Part shown: one piece after another, positions 53,686 to 62,394 of the stretch
How positions within the stretch are numbered: the stretch's first letter is position 1
Layout of the letters: the number at the start of each line of letters is the position of its first letter
Assembly (NCBI GenBank): GCA_035715725.1
Contig: DASTKT010000012.1
Span: 1-64,000 of the forward strand
Reading direction: 5' to 3'
Origin: JADGGV01 sp035715725
GTDB taxonomy: Bacteria; Gemmatimonadota; Gemmatimonadetes; Longimicrobiales; RSA9
Length of the DNA: 64,000 bases
Program-made: the position numbers and the translations under genes
The notes under the pieces: generated by a model
The model's database searches: none
What the model saw: the letters and a program-made list of their open reading frames with translations, nothing else
What the model was told of the DNA's origin: nothing

Positions 53686-54888
53686 CTACACGTCGCTCGT
53701 CATGATGAAGAGCGGCTTGCCGTTGAAGCTCTCGTAGATCGGGCGGAGGCGGTCCGTGTTGTAGTACTTGCCGACGTCCACGAACTTCTTCTGGCCCATG
53801 ACGGACTGGAGCGGCACGCTGTCGTAGTGGCCGCGGTGGACGCTGACGAGGCGGCCGTACTGGCGGGCGAGGACCAGGTCGAGGGCGAGGTTGCCGAAGG
53901 CCATGGGGACGATGCTGTCCATGGCGTCCGGGTCGCCGGAGCGCACGAGGTAGCCGAGGCGCTGGTTGACGACGTCGATGCGACGGCCGTTGTTGTACTT
54001 CGGCGACAGCTCCTTGAGCGCGGCGGCGACCTTGTCGCCGATGCCGCCGAGCTTGCGGTGGCCGAACATGTCGGCCTCGTCCCCCTCGAACGACATCTGG
54101 TCGTGGTGCGCCATGGTCGCGCCCTCGGAGACGAGCACGACGGCGTAGCGGCTGGGGTGCCGGTTGCGGTCGTAGGTGAGGAGCTCCGCGAGGTGCTCGA
54201 CGTCGAAGGGGAACTCCGGGATGATGCAGCGGTCGGCGGCGCCGGCCATGGTCGGGAGGAGCGCGGTGAAGCCGGCGTAGCGGCCGAAGACCTCGATGAC
54301 GAGGAAGCGCTCGTGGGAGCCGGCCGAGGTGCGCAGCCGGTGCGTCAGCTCGATCGTGCGGGTGACGCAGGTGCTGAAGCCGATGCAGTAGTCGGTGCCG
54401 GGCACGTCGTTGTCCATCGTCTTCGGCATGGCGACGACGGGGACGCCGCAGTCGTGCAGGCGCGCGGCGTAGCTGAGCGTATCGTCGCCGCCGATCGGGA
54501 TGAGCGTGTTCACGCCGAGGAACTCGAGGTTCTTCAGGACGTGCGGCGTGATGTCGTTGATGTCGTCGGGGTAGTGGTCGGCCAGGTGAGCGGGGATGCG
54601 CCCCTTCGGCAGGTGGCTCGGCCGCGTGCGCGACGTGTGGAGGAACGTGCCGCCGGTGCGGCCGGCGCGGTTCACCTCCGCCTCCGACAACTCCTGCACG
54701 TTCTCGGAGTTGTCGGCGTCCTTGTCCGGGATCAGGTCGACCAGCCCCGCCCACCCCTTCCGAATGCCCAGGACCCGATACCCTTCGCGCAGCGCGCGGA
54801 TCGTGATGGCGCGGATCGCCGGGTTCAGCCCCGGCACGTCCCCGCCGCCCGTCAGGATGGCGATGGTGCCCTTGCTCGTCTTTGCCAT
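53686..54888 (-). CDS. pfp: PPi-type 6-phosphofructokinase
   Basis: This 400-residue phosphofructokinase phosphorylates fructose-6-phosphate in glycolysis. The phosphoryl-donor motif is GGDDT (133-137), with Asp where ATP enzymes have Gly, and the catalytic loop is MPKTMDND, with Lys156 where ATP enzymes have Gly (PGTIDND). Both substitutions are known hallmarks of PPi-dependent enzymes, which makes the step reversible. The substrate-binding block DYCIGFSTCVTRT and the later MSFEGDEADMFGHRKLGGIG also fit that group. The ATG at 54888 is chosen as the start of homology. Confidence 0.93.
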   Translation of the reverse strand: MAKTSKGTIAILTGGGDVPGLNPAIRAITIRALREGYRVLGIRKGWAGLVDLIPDKDADNSENVQELSEAEVNRAGRTGGTFLHTSRTRPSHLPKGRIPAHLADHYPDDINDITPHVLKNLEFLGVNTLIPIGGDDTLSYAARLHDCGVPVVAMPKTMDNDVPGTDYCIGFSTCVTRTIELTHRLRTSAGSHERFLVIEVFGRYAGFTALLPTMAGAADRCIIPEFPFDVEHLAELLTYDRNRHPSRYAVVLVSEGATMAHHDQMSFEGDEADMFGHRKLGGIGDKVAAALKELSPKYNNGRRIDVVNQRLGYLVRSGDPDAMDSIVPMAFGNLALDLVLARQYGRLVSVHRGHYDSVPLQSVMGQKKFVDVGKYYNTDRLRPIYESFNGKPLFIMTSDV

Positions 54889-55149
54889 TTTCCGATGTAA
54901 CCTCGTGTAGCATCCCGCGGTTGCCCGGCCAGCCCGTGGCCGTCGGCGGGCGCGAATCGTGGAGGATGGGGAACCGGGCGGCGGCCTGCAACGGGGGGTC
55001 CGACACAGAAGCGCCGCCGGCACCGCCGTTGTATTCCACCCCGCGCCGCCACGCTTGTGCCCGATGCTCGCGGCCCGCATCCTGCTGGCGGCAGCGCGGC
55101 GCTCCCCGGCCGCCGGCCGACCCACGCTCCCCCTGCACGACAGGGACGG

Positions 55150-56316
55150 ATGACCAGAGTACCGGGATGGCTCCGACGCGCGCCGCACCCCCGCGGCGCG
55201 CGCCTCCGCCGCCGCTCGCGTCCGCTGGCGCTGGGCGCGCCGGCGATCGCCATCCTCGTGCTGGCCGCGGGGCGCTGGCACGCGGCGCCCCGCCCGGCAG
55301 CGCGGCCGGCACCGGCCGAGCTGCCGGCGCTGGATGCGCTCCCGGCGGCGCAGGTCCGGGCCGACCCGGAGGAGGGGCGGCTCGTGATCTCGCTCCCGCC
55401 GGTGGACCTGCCGGCCGCCGCCCACGGCCACATCCCGATGACGCGGCTCCCGCTCTACCAGGCGATCATCCCCGTCGACGCCTCGCTGTACGCGGCACGG
55501 GTCGAGATGGTGGACGCGCGCGGCCGTCGCCTGCCGACCGCGCTGCTGCACCACTTCAACCTGAGCGACCCGGGGCGGCGCGAGCTGTTCCTGCCGATCG
55601 GCCTGCACATCCTGGCGGCGAGCAAGGAGACGCCGGAGCTGCGGGTGCCGGGGCTGGTCTTCGGGCTGCCGCTGGCGCGGGGGCAGCGGCTGATCACGAG
55701 CGCCATGGTGCACAATCCGACGAGCCGGGCGTACCGCGGCGTGCGCGTGCAGCTCGTCCTCGACTACCGCGAGCCGGGGCGCATCTTCCCGCTGTACGAG
55801 GCGTTCCCGTGGGTGATGGACGTGATGTTCCCGATCGGCCAGCAGCCGGGCGGGAGCAAGGCGTTCGACCTGCCGCCGGGGCGGTCCAGCCGCTCGTGGG
55901 ACGCGAGCCCCGCCGTCCCCGGCCGCATCGTCGGCCTCGGCGGCCACCTGCACGACTTCGGCGTGGCGCTCGAGCTGAAGGACGTGACCGATGGCACGGT
56001 GCTGTGGCGCGGCGAGCCGATCCGCGATTCGACCGGCCAGGTGCTGCAGATCCCGACGAAGATGTTCTACGGCTGGCGCGGCATCGGCACCCGCGTCTAC
56101 CCGGAGCACCGCTACCGGCTCACGGTCTTCTACGACAACCCGACGGGGCGGGTGCTGAAGAACGGCGGGATGGGCGCCGTCGCCGGGCTGTTCATCCCGG
56201 ACGACGACGCCGACTGGCCGGCCGTGGACACGACGGACGCGGACTACCGGCAGGACCTGCTGGACACGATGAATCCCGGCGGGCCGGTCATGATGATGGA
56301 GCACGGCGCGCACTGA
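55150..56316 (+). CDS. Exported protein with copper type II monooxygenase-like ligand pattern
   Basis: The protein has 388 residues and one N-terminal hydrophobic anchor or signal (about 25-42) behind a very basic start. Potential ligands in order are His134-His135 (ALLHHFNLS), His188 (SAMVHNP), His266 and His268 (GGHLHDFG) and Met341 (NGGMGAVAG). This HH...H...HxH...M series, with spacings 53, 78 and 73, closely follows the two copper sites of peptidylglycine and dopamine monooxygenases (HH, H; HxH, M). Surrounding strands fit two jelly-roll domains. A copper hydroxylase or binding role is inference. Its 3-prime end overlaps the convergent Hint-lipoprotein gene by 29 bp. Confidence 0.7.
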   Translation: MTRVPGWLRRAPHPRGARLRRRSRPLALGAPAIAILVLAAGRWHAAPRPAARPAPAELPALDALPAAQVRADPEEGRLVISLPPVDLPAAAHGHIPMTRLPLYQAIIPVDASLYAARVEMVDARGRRLPTALLHHFNLSDPGRRELFLPIGLHILAASKETPELRVPGLVFGLPLARGQRLITSAMVHNPTSRAYRGVRVQLVLDYREPGRIFPLYEAFPWVMDVMFPIGQQPGGSKAFDLPPGRSSRSWDASPAVPGRIVGLGGHLHDFGVALELKDVTDGTVLWRGEPIRDSTGQVLQIPTKMFYGWRGIGTRVYPEHRYRLTVFYDNPTGRVLKNGGMGAVAGLFIPDDDADWPAVDTTDADYRQDLLDTMNPGGPVMMMEHGAH

Positions 56317-57220
56317 GCGCGTGAGCCGGCGTGGGCCGGGGCGGAGCCAGCGTGCTCCCCAGGAGCACGCCGTCGGCCCAGTAGGCGCCGGTCCCGCCGG
56401 CGGGGAGCAGGTCGTAGGTGGCGGGTCCGGCGGCGACGCGCTCGACGCCGAGGACGCGGGCGCCCGCCAGCGTGTCCCCCGGCGCCAGGTCGGCCAGGCG
56501 GCGCCCGTCCGCCGTCGGGTGGCCGGGCGAGGCGAGGACGCGGCGGCCATCGGAGAGGCGGAGGTCGACCAGGCGGTGGCCCGGCGGCGTCGCCACCCGC
56601 ACCGTCCGCAGCACCGGCGCGGCGATGCGCCGGCCCGCCGGATCGAGCGTCCACACGATTGTCCCCGCATGTAGCGCCCGCACCGCGACGGCGCCGGCCG
56701 GCGTCGAGATCCGGGTGTCGCCGTCCAGGCAGATCGGACACGTCGCCACGGTCGGCGTGCGGCCCCGGACGGCGATGCGCCCGAAGCGGTCGATCGAGCC
56801 GCTCACCTCGTTCACGCCGTTCTCCTCCGTGGCGCGGAGCCGGAAGTCGTACCCGCTCCCCGGCGGCAGCAGCGCGAGCAGCGTGACGGCCGCCAGCTTC
56901 TTGTGCTCCCGGTAGATCGCGAGCTTCTCGGCGTCCGTGAACTCCGCGCGGCCGGCGAGGCCGAGGTGCTCGAGGATGGCCTGGAACTCCTCCGTCTCCT
57001 GCGCGATCGCCGGGAAGCGCTCGAGCGCGAGCTTCTGCTCGTCGTCCCGCGCGATCGGGTAGTAGTCCGGGTCGCACCAGAAGAGCGTGAACCGGTCCAG
57101 CAGCCGGTACCGGAGCTGCGCAGCGGAGAGCTCGACGTCCGCGGACGAGGAGACGGAGCGCGTGCAGGCGCCGAGCGTGAGGACGAGCAGCAGCATCGTC
57201 AGGCGACGCGGTGGCTTCAT
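56288..57220 (-). CDS. Lipoprotein with C-terminal Hint domain
   Basis: This 310-residue protein has a lipobox (LTLGAC, Cys19). The middle part (about 30-150) is a recurring but unnamed exported domain (for example WCDPDYYPIARDDEQ). From Cys164, CLDGDTRISTP begins a Hint (hedgehog/intein) fold, with block B-like LASPGHPTADG (His234) and a terminal strand TYDLLPAGGTGAYWADGVLLGS. The usual His-Asn at the end of a splicing intein is replaced by Ala-Asp-Gly, and no sizeable C-extein follows, so N-terminal cleavage or acyl transfer is more plausible than splicing. The ATG begins a clean signal sequence after GGGGAT. Confidence 0.8.
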   Translation of the reverse strand: MKPPRRLTMLLLVLTLGACTRSVSSSADVELSAAQLRYRLLDRFTLFWCDPDYYPIARDDEQKLALERFPAIAQETEEFQAILEHLGLAGRAEFTDAEKLAIYREHKKLAAVTLLALLPPGSGYDFRLRATEENGVNEVSGSIDRFGRIAVRGRTPTVATCPICLDGDTRISTPAGAVAVRALHAGTIVWTLDPAGRRIAAPVLRTVRVATPPGHRLVDLRLSDGRRVLASPGHPTADGRRLADLAPGDTLAGARVLGVERVAAGPATYDLLPAGGTGAYWADGVLLGSTLAPPRPTPAHALSARRAPSS

Positions 57221-57361
57221 GGCCGGATCCCCTCTCCGTCGAGGTGCGTTCGCTTCCACGGACGGAACGCCGCGGCCGCGCCCGATGTGACGGCGAGGAC
57301 CTTGCCCGCGCGCGCTCCGCGATCCCAGCTTCACGCGCACCCCTCACAGGAACGGTACGCG

Positions 57362-58366
57362 ATGACCGCGCCGCACTCCCCCGGCCTGCCCATGTCCCGC
57401 CGGCGCTTCCTCGGCCTCGGCGCCTCCTGCGGCGCGCACCTCGCGCTCCTCGCCGTGGCCTCTCCCGCCGCGGCTCGAACGATGTTCCGGCTGCGCGGCC
57501 CGGGCAAGGTCGTGGTCGAGGAGCCGTGGGCGCGCATCGAGGAGGTGGCCGACGGCGTCTGGGCCGTGATCTCGACGCCGCTCCAGGACCGGAAGACGGT
57601 GTGCAACGGCGCCATCGTCGCCGGAAAGGAACGGGCGCTCGTCGTGGAGAGCTTCGGCTCCGCGGACGGCGCGCGCTGGGTGGCCGGGTGGGCTCGGCGC
57701 CTGACCGGCCGGACCGGCGCCGACGTGCTCGTCACCCACTACCATGCCGACCACACCGGCGGCGTCGAGGGGTATGCGCCCGCCGGCGAGTGGACCGGCT
57801 CGCGGCTGCGGACGACGCGGACCACGATCGACCTGGTGCGCGGCGACGACGCGCGCCGCAAGCGGGCGCCGGACGCCGCGCGGGACGAGCTCCTCGGCGG
57901 CGCCGAGATCGTGGACGTGGGCCGCCGGGGCACGATCGACCTCGGCGGCCGCGTGCTGCGGGTGGTGCCCCGCGCCGGCCACACGGCCAGCGACCTGACG
58001 GTGGAGCTGGACGAGGCCCGCGTGGTGATCGCGGGCGACCTGCTGTGGAACCGCATGTTCCCCAACTACGTCGACGCGACGCCGTCCGTGCTGTCGAAGT
58101 CCGTGCACGCGCTGCCGCACGGCAAGGGCACGGTGTACGTGCCGGGGCACGGCCCGATGGCCGATGCGGACGACCTGCGCCGCTACCGGGAGCTGCTCGA
58201 CGCGGTGGAGGACGCGGCGCGGCGCGCGCACCGGGCGGGCGTGCCGGCGGCGGAGGCGGCGAAGACGTTCAAGGTGCCGGCGTCGCTCGGGGAGTGGCTG
58301 CTGTTCTCGCCGCGCTACTACGAGGTGGCGCTGGGGGCGTGGGAGAAGGAGCTGGGCGCGCACTGA
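57362..58366 (+). CDS. Tat-exported metallo-beta-lactamase-fold hydrolase
   Basis: The protein has 334 residues. A twin-arginine signal (MSRRRFLGLGASCGAHLAL, from residue 14) indicates export of a folded metalloprotein. The dinuclear zinc site is seen as THYHADHTGG (His126, His128, Asp130, His131), AGHTASD, the bridging Asp in IAGDLLWN and the final His in VPGHGPM. It resembles the periplasmic SoxH/quinoprotein-relay or glyoxalase-II-like branch; substrate unknown. The ATG at 57362 follows AGGA, with a second ATG at the Tat motif 13 residues in. Confidence 0.9.
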   Translation: MTAPHSPGLPMSRRRFLGLGASCGAHLALLAVASPAAARTMFRLRGPGKVVVEEPWARIEEVADGVWAVISTPLQDRKTVCNGAIVAGKERALVVESFGSADGARWVAGWARRLTGRTGADVLVTHYHADHTGGVEGYAPAGEWTGSRLRTTRTTIDLVRGDDARRKRAPDAARDELLGGAEIVDVGRRGTIDLGGRVLRVVPRAGHTASDLTVELDEARVVIAGDLLWNRMFPNYVDATPSVLSKSVHALPHGKGTVYVPGHGPMADADDLRRYRELLDAVEDAARRAHRAGVPAAEAAKTFKVPASLGEWLLFSPRYYEVALGAWEKELGAH

Positions 58367-58461
58367 GGCGGGCGGCCGCCGGCTCCCCTTCCCTGCGTGC
58401 CGACGGGCGCCAAACCCCGTAAGTTGCCGGCGCCCGCGCTCGCCCCCGCCTGGAGCCGCCC

Positions 58462-60177
58462 ATGTTCGCGGTCGACAACTACCTTCTCGTCGGCGCGCTC
58501 CTCGTGCTCCTCGGCATCATGTCGAGCACGCTGTCCTCGCGCATCGGCCTGCCGGTGCTCGTGCTGTTCATCGGCGTGGGGATGCTGGCGGGGTCGGAGG
58601 GGCTCGGCGGCATCGCGTTCGAGGACTACCGCCTGGCGCACGGCCTGGCCACGACCGCGCTGGCGCTCATCCTGTTCGACGGCGGGCTGCGCACGTCCCT
58701 GGGCGCGCTGCGGGCCGTGCTGGCGCCGGCGGTCGCGCTGGCCACCGTGGGCGTGCTGGTCACGGCGGCGATCACCGGGGTGGCGGCGAGCCGGTTCCTG
58801 GGGCTGCCGCTGCTGGAGGGGATGCTGCTGGGGAGCATCGTCGCGTCCACGGACGCGGCGGCCGTGTTCGCGGTGCTGCGCTCGACGGGGCTGAACCTGC
58901 CGCCCCGGCTGGCGAACACGCTGGAGGTCGAGAGCGGATCGAACGATCCGATGGCCGTGTTCCTGACGATCGGCCTGATCGAGGTGCTCCTCGGCCGGGA
59001 GCCGCTCGGGCCGGGGCTCGCCGTGCTGTTCGCGCGCCAGATGCTGCTCGGCGGCGCGGCGGGCCTGGTCGTCGGCAAGGCGACGCTCCAGCTCGCGAAC
59101 CGGCTGGACCTGGCCACCACCGGGCTCTACCCCGTACTCACGGCGGCGGCGGCGCTGCTGGCCTACGGGCTCGCCGCGACGCTCGGCGGCAGCGGCTTCC
59201 TGTCCGTGTACCTGGCCGGCATCGTGGTCGGCAACGGCCGCATCGTCTTCGAGCGCGGCGTGCTGCTGTTCCACGACGGCATCGCCTGGCTCTCGCAGAT
59301 CGCCATGTTCGTCCTGCTCGGGATGCTGAGCTTCCCGAGCCGGCTGGCCGCGGTGGCCGGGCCGGCGCTCCTCGTCACGGGCGTGCTCGTGCTGGTGGCG
59401 CGGCCGGCCGCCGTCGTGGCGATGCTGTCGCCCTTCGGCTACCGCCCCCGCGAGCTGCTCTTCGTCTCCTCGGCCGGGCTGAAGGGCGCGGTGCCGATCG
59501 TGCTGGCCACGTATCCGCTGCTGTCCGGGCTGAAGGACGGCCCGCTGATCTTCGACGTCGTCTTCTTCGTCGTGCTCGTCTCCGCGGCCGTGCAGGGGTG
59601 GTCGCTGCCGCCGCTGGCGCGCGCGCTCGGGCTCCAGCGGCCGCTGCCGCCGCCGGCGCCGGTGAGCCTCGAGATCACCGCGCTGCGCAGCGTGGATGGC
59701 GACATCGTCGAGTACGTCGTCACCCCGGCCACGCACGCCGCCGGCCGCCAGGTGCGGGAGCTGGCGCTCCCCGACGGCGCCGTGCTGGCCATGATCTCCC
59801 GCGGCGAGCGGATCATCCCGCCCCGCGGGAGCACGACCGTCGAGCCGGACGACCACGTGTTCCTGGTCGTCACGCGGCACGCCCGCCCTCTGGCCGACCG
59901 GGTCTTCGCCAGCGGCCCCGGGCCGGCGCCGGAGCTGCCGGTGCGCGTCGAGTTCCCGCTGCGCGGCGACACGACCGTCGCCGACCTGGAGGAGTTCTAC
60001 GGCATCCGGCTGGGCGACGACCGCGAGCGCACGCTCGACGAGCTGCTCCGGCAGCAGCTCGGCGACCCGCCGGCGCCGGGCCGCGGCGTGACGCTCGGGC
60101 CCGTCCGGCTGTACGTGCGCGCCGTGGCTCGCGGCCGGATCGAGCAGGTGGGACTGGTGCTGGGGGACGATGCCTGA
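58462..60177 (+). CDS. CvrA/NhaP2-type K+(Na+)/H+ antiporter
   Basis: This 571-residue CPA1 antiporter has about 12-13 membrane helices in residues 5-390, with the ion-site region EVESGSNDPMAVFLT (Asn-Asp pair) and LGMLSFPSRL. The cytosolic tail has a TrkA-C/RCK-like domain (about 395-480: GDIVEYVVTPATHAAGR) and a final CorC_HlyC-like domain (about 490-571: LRGDTTVADLEEFYGIRLGD). It exchanges K+ or Na+ for H+ across the inner membrane. The ATG follows GGAG. Confidence 0.93.
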   Translation: MFAVDNYLLVGALLVLLGIMSSTLSSRIGLPVLVLFIGVGMLAGSEGLGGIAFEDYRLAHGLATTALALILFDGGLRTSLGALRAVLAPAVALATVGVLVTAAITGVAASRFLGLPLLEGMLLGSIVASTDAAAVFAVLRSTGLNLPPRLANTLEVESGSNDPMAVFLTIGLIEVLLGREPLGPGLAVLFARQMLLGGAAGLVVGKATLQLANRLDLATTGLYPVLTAAAALLAYGLAATLGGSGFLSVYLAGIVVGNGRIVFERGVLLFHDGIAWLSQIAMFVLLGMLSFPSRLAAVAGPALLVTGVLVLVARPAAVVAMLSPFGYRPRELLFVSSAGLKGAVPIVLATYPLLSGLKDGPLIFDVVFFVVLVSAAVQGWSLPPLARALGLQRPLPPPAPVSLEITALRSVDGDIVEYVVTPATHAAGRQVRELALPDGAVLAMISRGERIIPPRGSTTVEPDDHVFLVVTRHARPLADRVFASGPGPAPELPVRVEFPLRGDTTVADLEEFYGIRLGDDRERTLDELLRQQLGDPPAPGRGVTLGPVRLYVRAVARGRIEQVGLVLGDDA

Positions 60178-60252
60178 CGCGGGGTGGGAACCCCGCCGGC
60201 GGGGGTCGGGGTACTCGGCGCGACGACGCGGGCTCCGCCGGAGGAGAGAACC

Positions 60253-60669
60253 CTGAACCGAATCGCTCGTCTCGCGGGCGCCTTCGCCATCTCGCTGGCC
60301 GCGACGCTGGCCACGAGCCGGATGGCCGCGCCGCCGGCGCCCGCTCCCGCTGCGGGCGCGTGCCGGCCGGCCGCGCCGGCGTGCGCGCTCTCCGCCGGCG
60401 GCGGCGCCGCGGCGCCCAGCCTCCTCGCCCGCGCGGGCGCCGGGCCGGTCACGGCGCTGCGCGGGCCATCCGGCTCCGGCCCGCACCCAACCGGCGCAGA
60501 GGACCGGAACGGCCTCGCCGCGCACCTCGCCGCGCGGGCCGATGCCGCCGCGACGCGGCTCCGCGCCATCGGCCGGCGCCACCTCGAGCATTCCGCCATC
60601 CTCGCCCGGGCCCGGCTGGGACGCCTCGGCTGGCCCGCCACCGCCCCACCCCTACCGCTCCCCGCGTAG
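60253..60669 (+). CDS. Small exported protein, possible CTG start
   Basis: It has about 138 residues. A clear signal peptide (NRIARLAGAFAISLAATLATS) starts straight after CTG at 60253, which has GGAGGAG 6 nt upstream; no ATG, GTG or TTG fits this spacing. An in-frame GTG exists at 60184 but would put 23 odd residues before the signal. The mature part is Ala/Pro/Gly-rich with a helical C-terminal segment (HLAARADAAATRLRAIGRRH). I recognise no family. Confidence 0.5.
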   Translation: MNRIARLAGAFAISLAATLATSRMAAPPAPAPAAGACRPAAPACALSAGGGAAAPSLLARAGAGPVTALRGPSGSGPHPTGAEDRNGLAAHLAARADAAATRLRAIGRRHLEHSAILARARLGRLGWPATAPPLPLPA

Positions 60670-60768
60670 CACGAACGTTCCGCCCCGGCGGATCAACCCA
60701 GAACCCCGGTCGCCACGGCCGCGGCGGTCGCCGCGCGCCCGCGGCGCCGAGCACGCGCAGGAGCAGCC

Positions 60769-60954
60769 ATGATTCCGGTCCTTTTCGCGACGCTGCAGTC
60801 GAGCGGCGTCACGCTGTCGCGCATCGTCGCCGACATCCCGCACGACGCGTCGGCGATCTTCATCTACATCTTCACGGCCGTCTCGCTGTGGCTGGTGGTG
60901 TGGGCCAGCCGGAAGAGCGCGGGCGGGCCGCCGCCGCCCACGGACCACATGTAG
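60769..60954 (+). CDS. Small single-span membrane protein
   Basis: This 61-residue protein has a membrane helix at about 28-47 (SAIFIYIFTAVSLWLVVWAS) and a polar tail GGPPPPTDHM. The ATG follows GCAGGAG. I recognise no family. It lies between the exported small protein and the HipA-like kinase on the same strand. Confidence 0.7.
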   Translation: MIPVLFATLQSSGVTLSRIVADIPHDASAIFIYIFTAVSLWLVVWASRKSAGGPPPPTDHM

Positions 60955-61133
60955 CCGGCGGGCGGCGGCGGCCTCCCGCGAAGGCGTCGTCACGGCGCCG
61001 TGGGAGGCCGCGCCCCCGCGGCCGACCGGCGCCCGGCCTCCCTCGGAGCCGGGCGCCGTCGTATCTTCCGGCTGCACGGGCTCGCCCGGCGCGGCGCACG
61101 GGCGCGCGGCCGGGCACCCCTCGCCGCGAGCAC

Positions 61134-61979
61134 ATGCCGAGCGTTCCCGAGCTGCCGACGCTGACCGCCACCCGCTACGTGCAGCCACTGCGCGAGGGCG
61201 GCTCGCTCCCGGCGGTGGTGGACACCGACGAGGGCGGGCTGTTCGTCGCGAAGTTCCGCGGCGCCGGCCAGGGCGCCAAGGCGCTCGTGGCGGAGCTGGT
61301 GGTGGGTCTGCTGGCGCGGGCGGCCGGGCTGCCGACGCCGGAGCCGGCGCTGGTGGAGGTGCTGCCGGCGTTCGGCCGCACCGAGCCGGACCCGGAGATC
61401 CAGGAGCTGCTGCGGGCGAGCCATGGCGTGAACGTGGGGCTGCGCTACCTCGACGGCGCGTTCAACTTCGATCCGACCGCCGCCGGCGACCTGATCACGC
61501 CCGACCTGGCGGCGCGCGTCGTCTGGTTCGATGCGTTCACGACGAACCCGGACCGCACGGCGCGCAACCCGAACATCCTGATCTGGGAGCGGCGGCCGTG
61601 GCTGATCGACCACGGCGCCGCGATCTATGCGCACCACGACTGGTCGGGCGTGGACGAGGCGCGTACGCGCACGCCGTTCCCGCTGATCCGGGACCACGTG
61701 CTGCTGATGCTGGCCGGGAACCTCGAGGACGCGGACGCGGAGCTGGCCGGGGCGCTGACGGCGGATGTCGTGGCCGAGGTGCTGGAGCGGGTGCCCGACG
61801 AGCTGCTCCTCGACCCGACGGCGCGCCCGGAGTTCGCCTCGGCCGAGGAGGCCCGGAGCCGCTACGCGCGCTACCTGAGCGAGCGACTGCGCCCGCCGCG
61901 CACGTTCCTGGCCGAGGCGCTCGCCGCCCGCGAGCGCGCCGCGCACGAGCCACCCCGCCGCCGCTCCGCCCGCCGATGA
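61134..61979 (+). CDS. HipA-like kinase (HipA_2 family)
   Basis: This 281-residue protein resembles the short HipA-like kinase group that co-occurs with DUF3037. The visible pieces are a nucleotide-binding Lys in GGLFVAKFRGAGQGAKAL, the catalytic-type VVWFDAFTTNPDRTARNPNIL with the Asp/Asn pair, and the metal-binding LIDHGAAI (DHG in place of DFG). It lacks the N-terminal HipA Couple_hipA domain. The stop overlaps the next gene as ATGA. A phosphotransfer role is family inference; target unknown. Confidence 0.85.
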   Translation: MPSVPELPTLTATRYVQPLREGGSLPAVVDTDEGGLFVAKFRGAGQGAKALVAELVVGLLARAAGLPTPEPALVEVLPAFGRTEPDPEIQELLRASHGVNVGLRYLDGAFNFDPTAAGDLITPDLAARVVWFDAFTTNPDRTARNPNILIWERRPWLIDHGAAIYAHHDWSGVDEARTRTPFPLIRDHVLLMLAGNLEDADAELAGALTADVVAEVLERVPDELLLDPTARPEFASAEEARSRYARYLSERLRPPRTFLAEALAARERAAHEPPRRRSARR

Positions 61980-62377
61980 CGACCGCCGCCTGGATCGACT
62001 ACGCCTTCGCGGTGCTGCGCGCCGTGCCGCACCCGCACCTCGAGCGGTGCGTGCCCGTGGGCGTCGTGCTCCACGCCCGCACCGCCGAGTTCCTCGGCAT
62101 GCGCGTCGTGACCGACCCGGAGGAGCTGGCCGCCCGCATCCCGGACGTCGACCCGGACCTGCTCTCCCGCTACCTGGAGACGCTCCGCGCCGTGGCCGAG
62201 GGGCTCCCGACCGCCGGGCCGATCGCCCTGGCGCCGCCCTCCGAGCGCTTCCACTGGCTCACCGCGCCCCGCTCCGACGTGCTCCAGAGCGGCCCCGTGC
62301 ACGCTGGCCTGACGACCGATCCGGCGCGCGCGCTCGACGAGCTGTTCGTCGGATACGTCAGTCCGCGCGCGCAATAG
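61976..62377 (+). CDS. DUF3037 protein
   Basis: This 133-residue cytosolic protein has DUF3037 features: AWIDYAFAVLRAVPHPHLER at the start, VGVVLHART, RFHWLTAPRSDVLQSGPVHAGL, then DPARALDELFVGYV. The family is nearly always coupled to the HipA-like kinase upstream, and the two open frames overlap by 4 bp here. Function is unknown; a partner or antitoxin-like role is a guess from context. Confidence 0.9.
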   Translation: MTTAAWIDYAFAVLRAVPHPHLERCVPVGVVLHARTAEFLGMRVVTDPEELAARIPDVDPDLLSRYLETLRAVAEGLPTAGPIALAPPSERFHWLTAPRSDVLQSGPVHAGLTTDPARALDELFVGYVSPRAQ

Positions 62378-62394
62378 CGGCACGCGCCGCCGCC

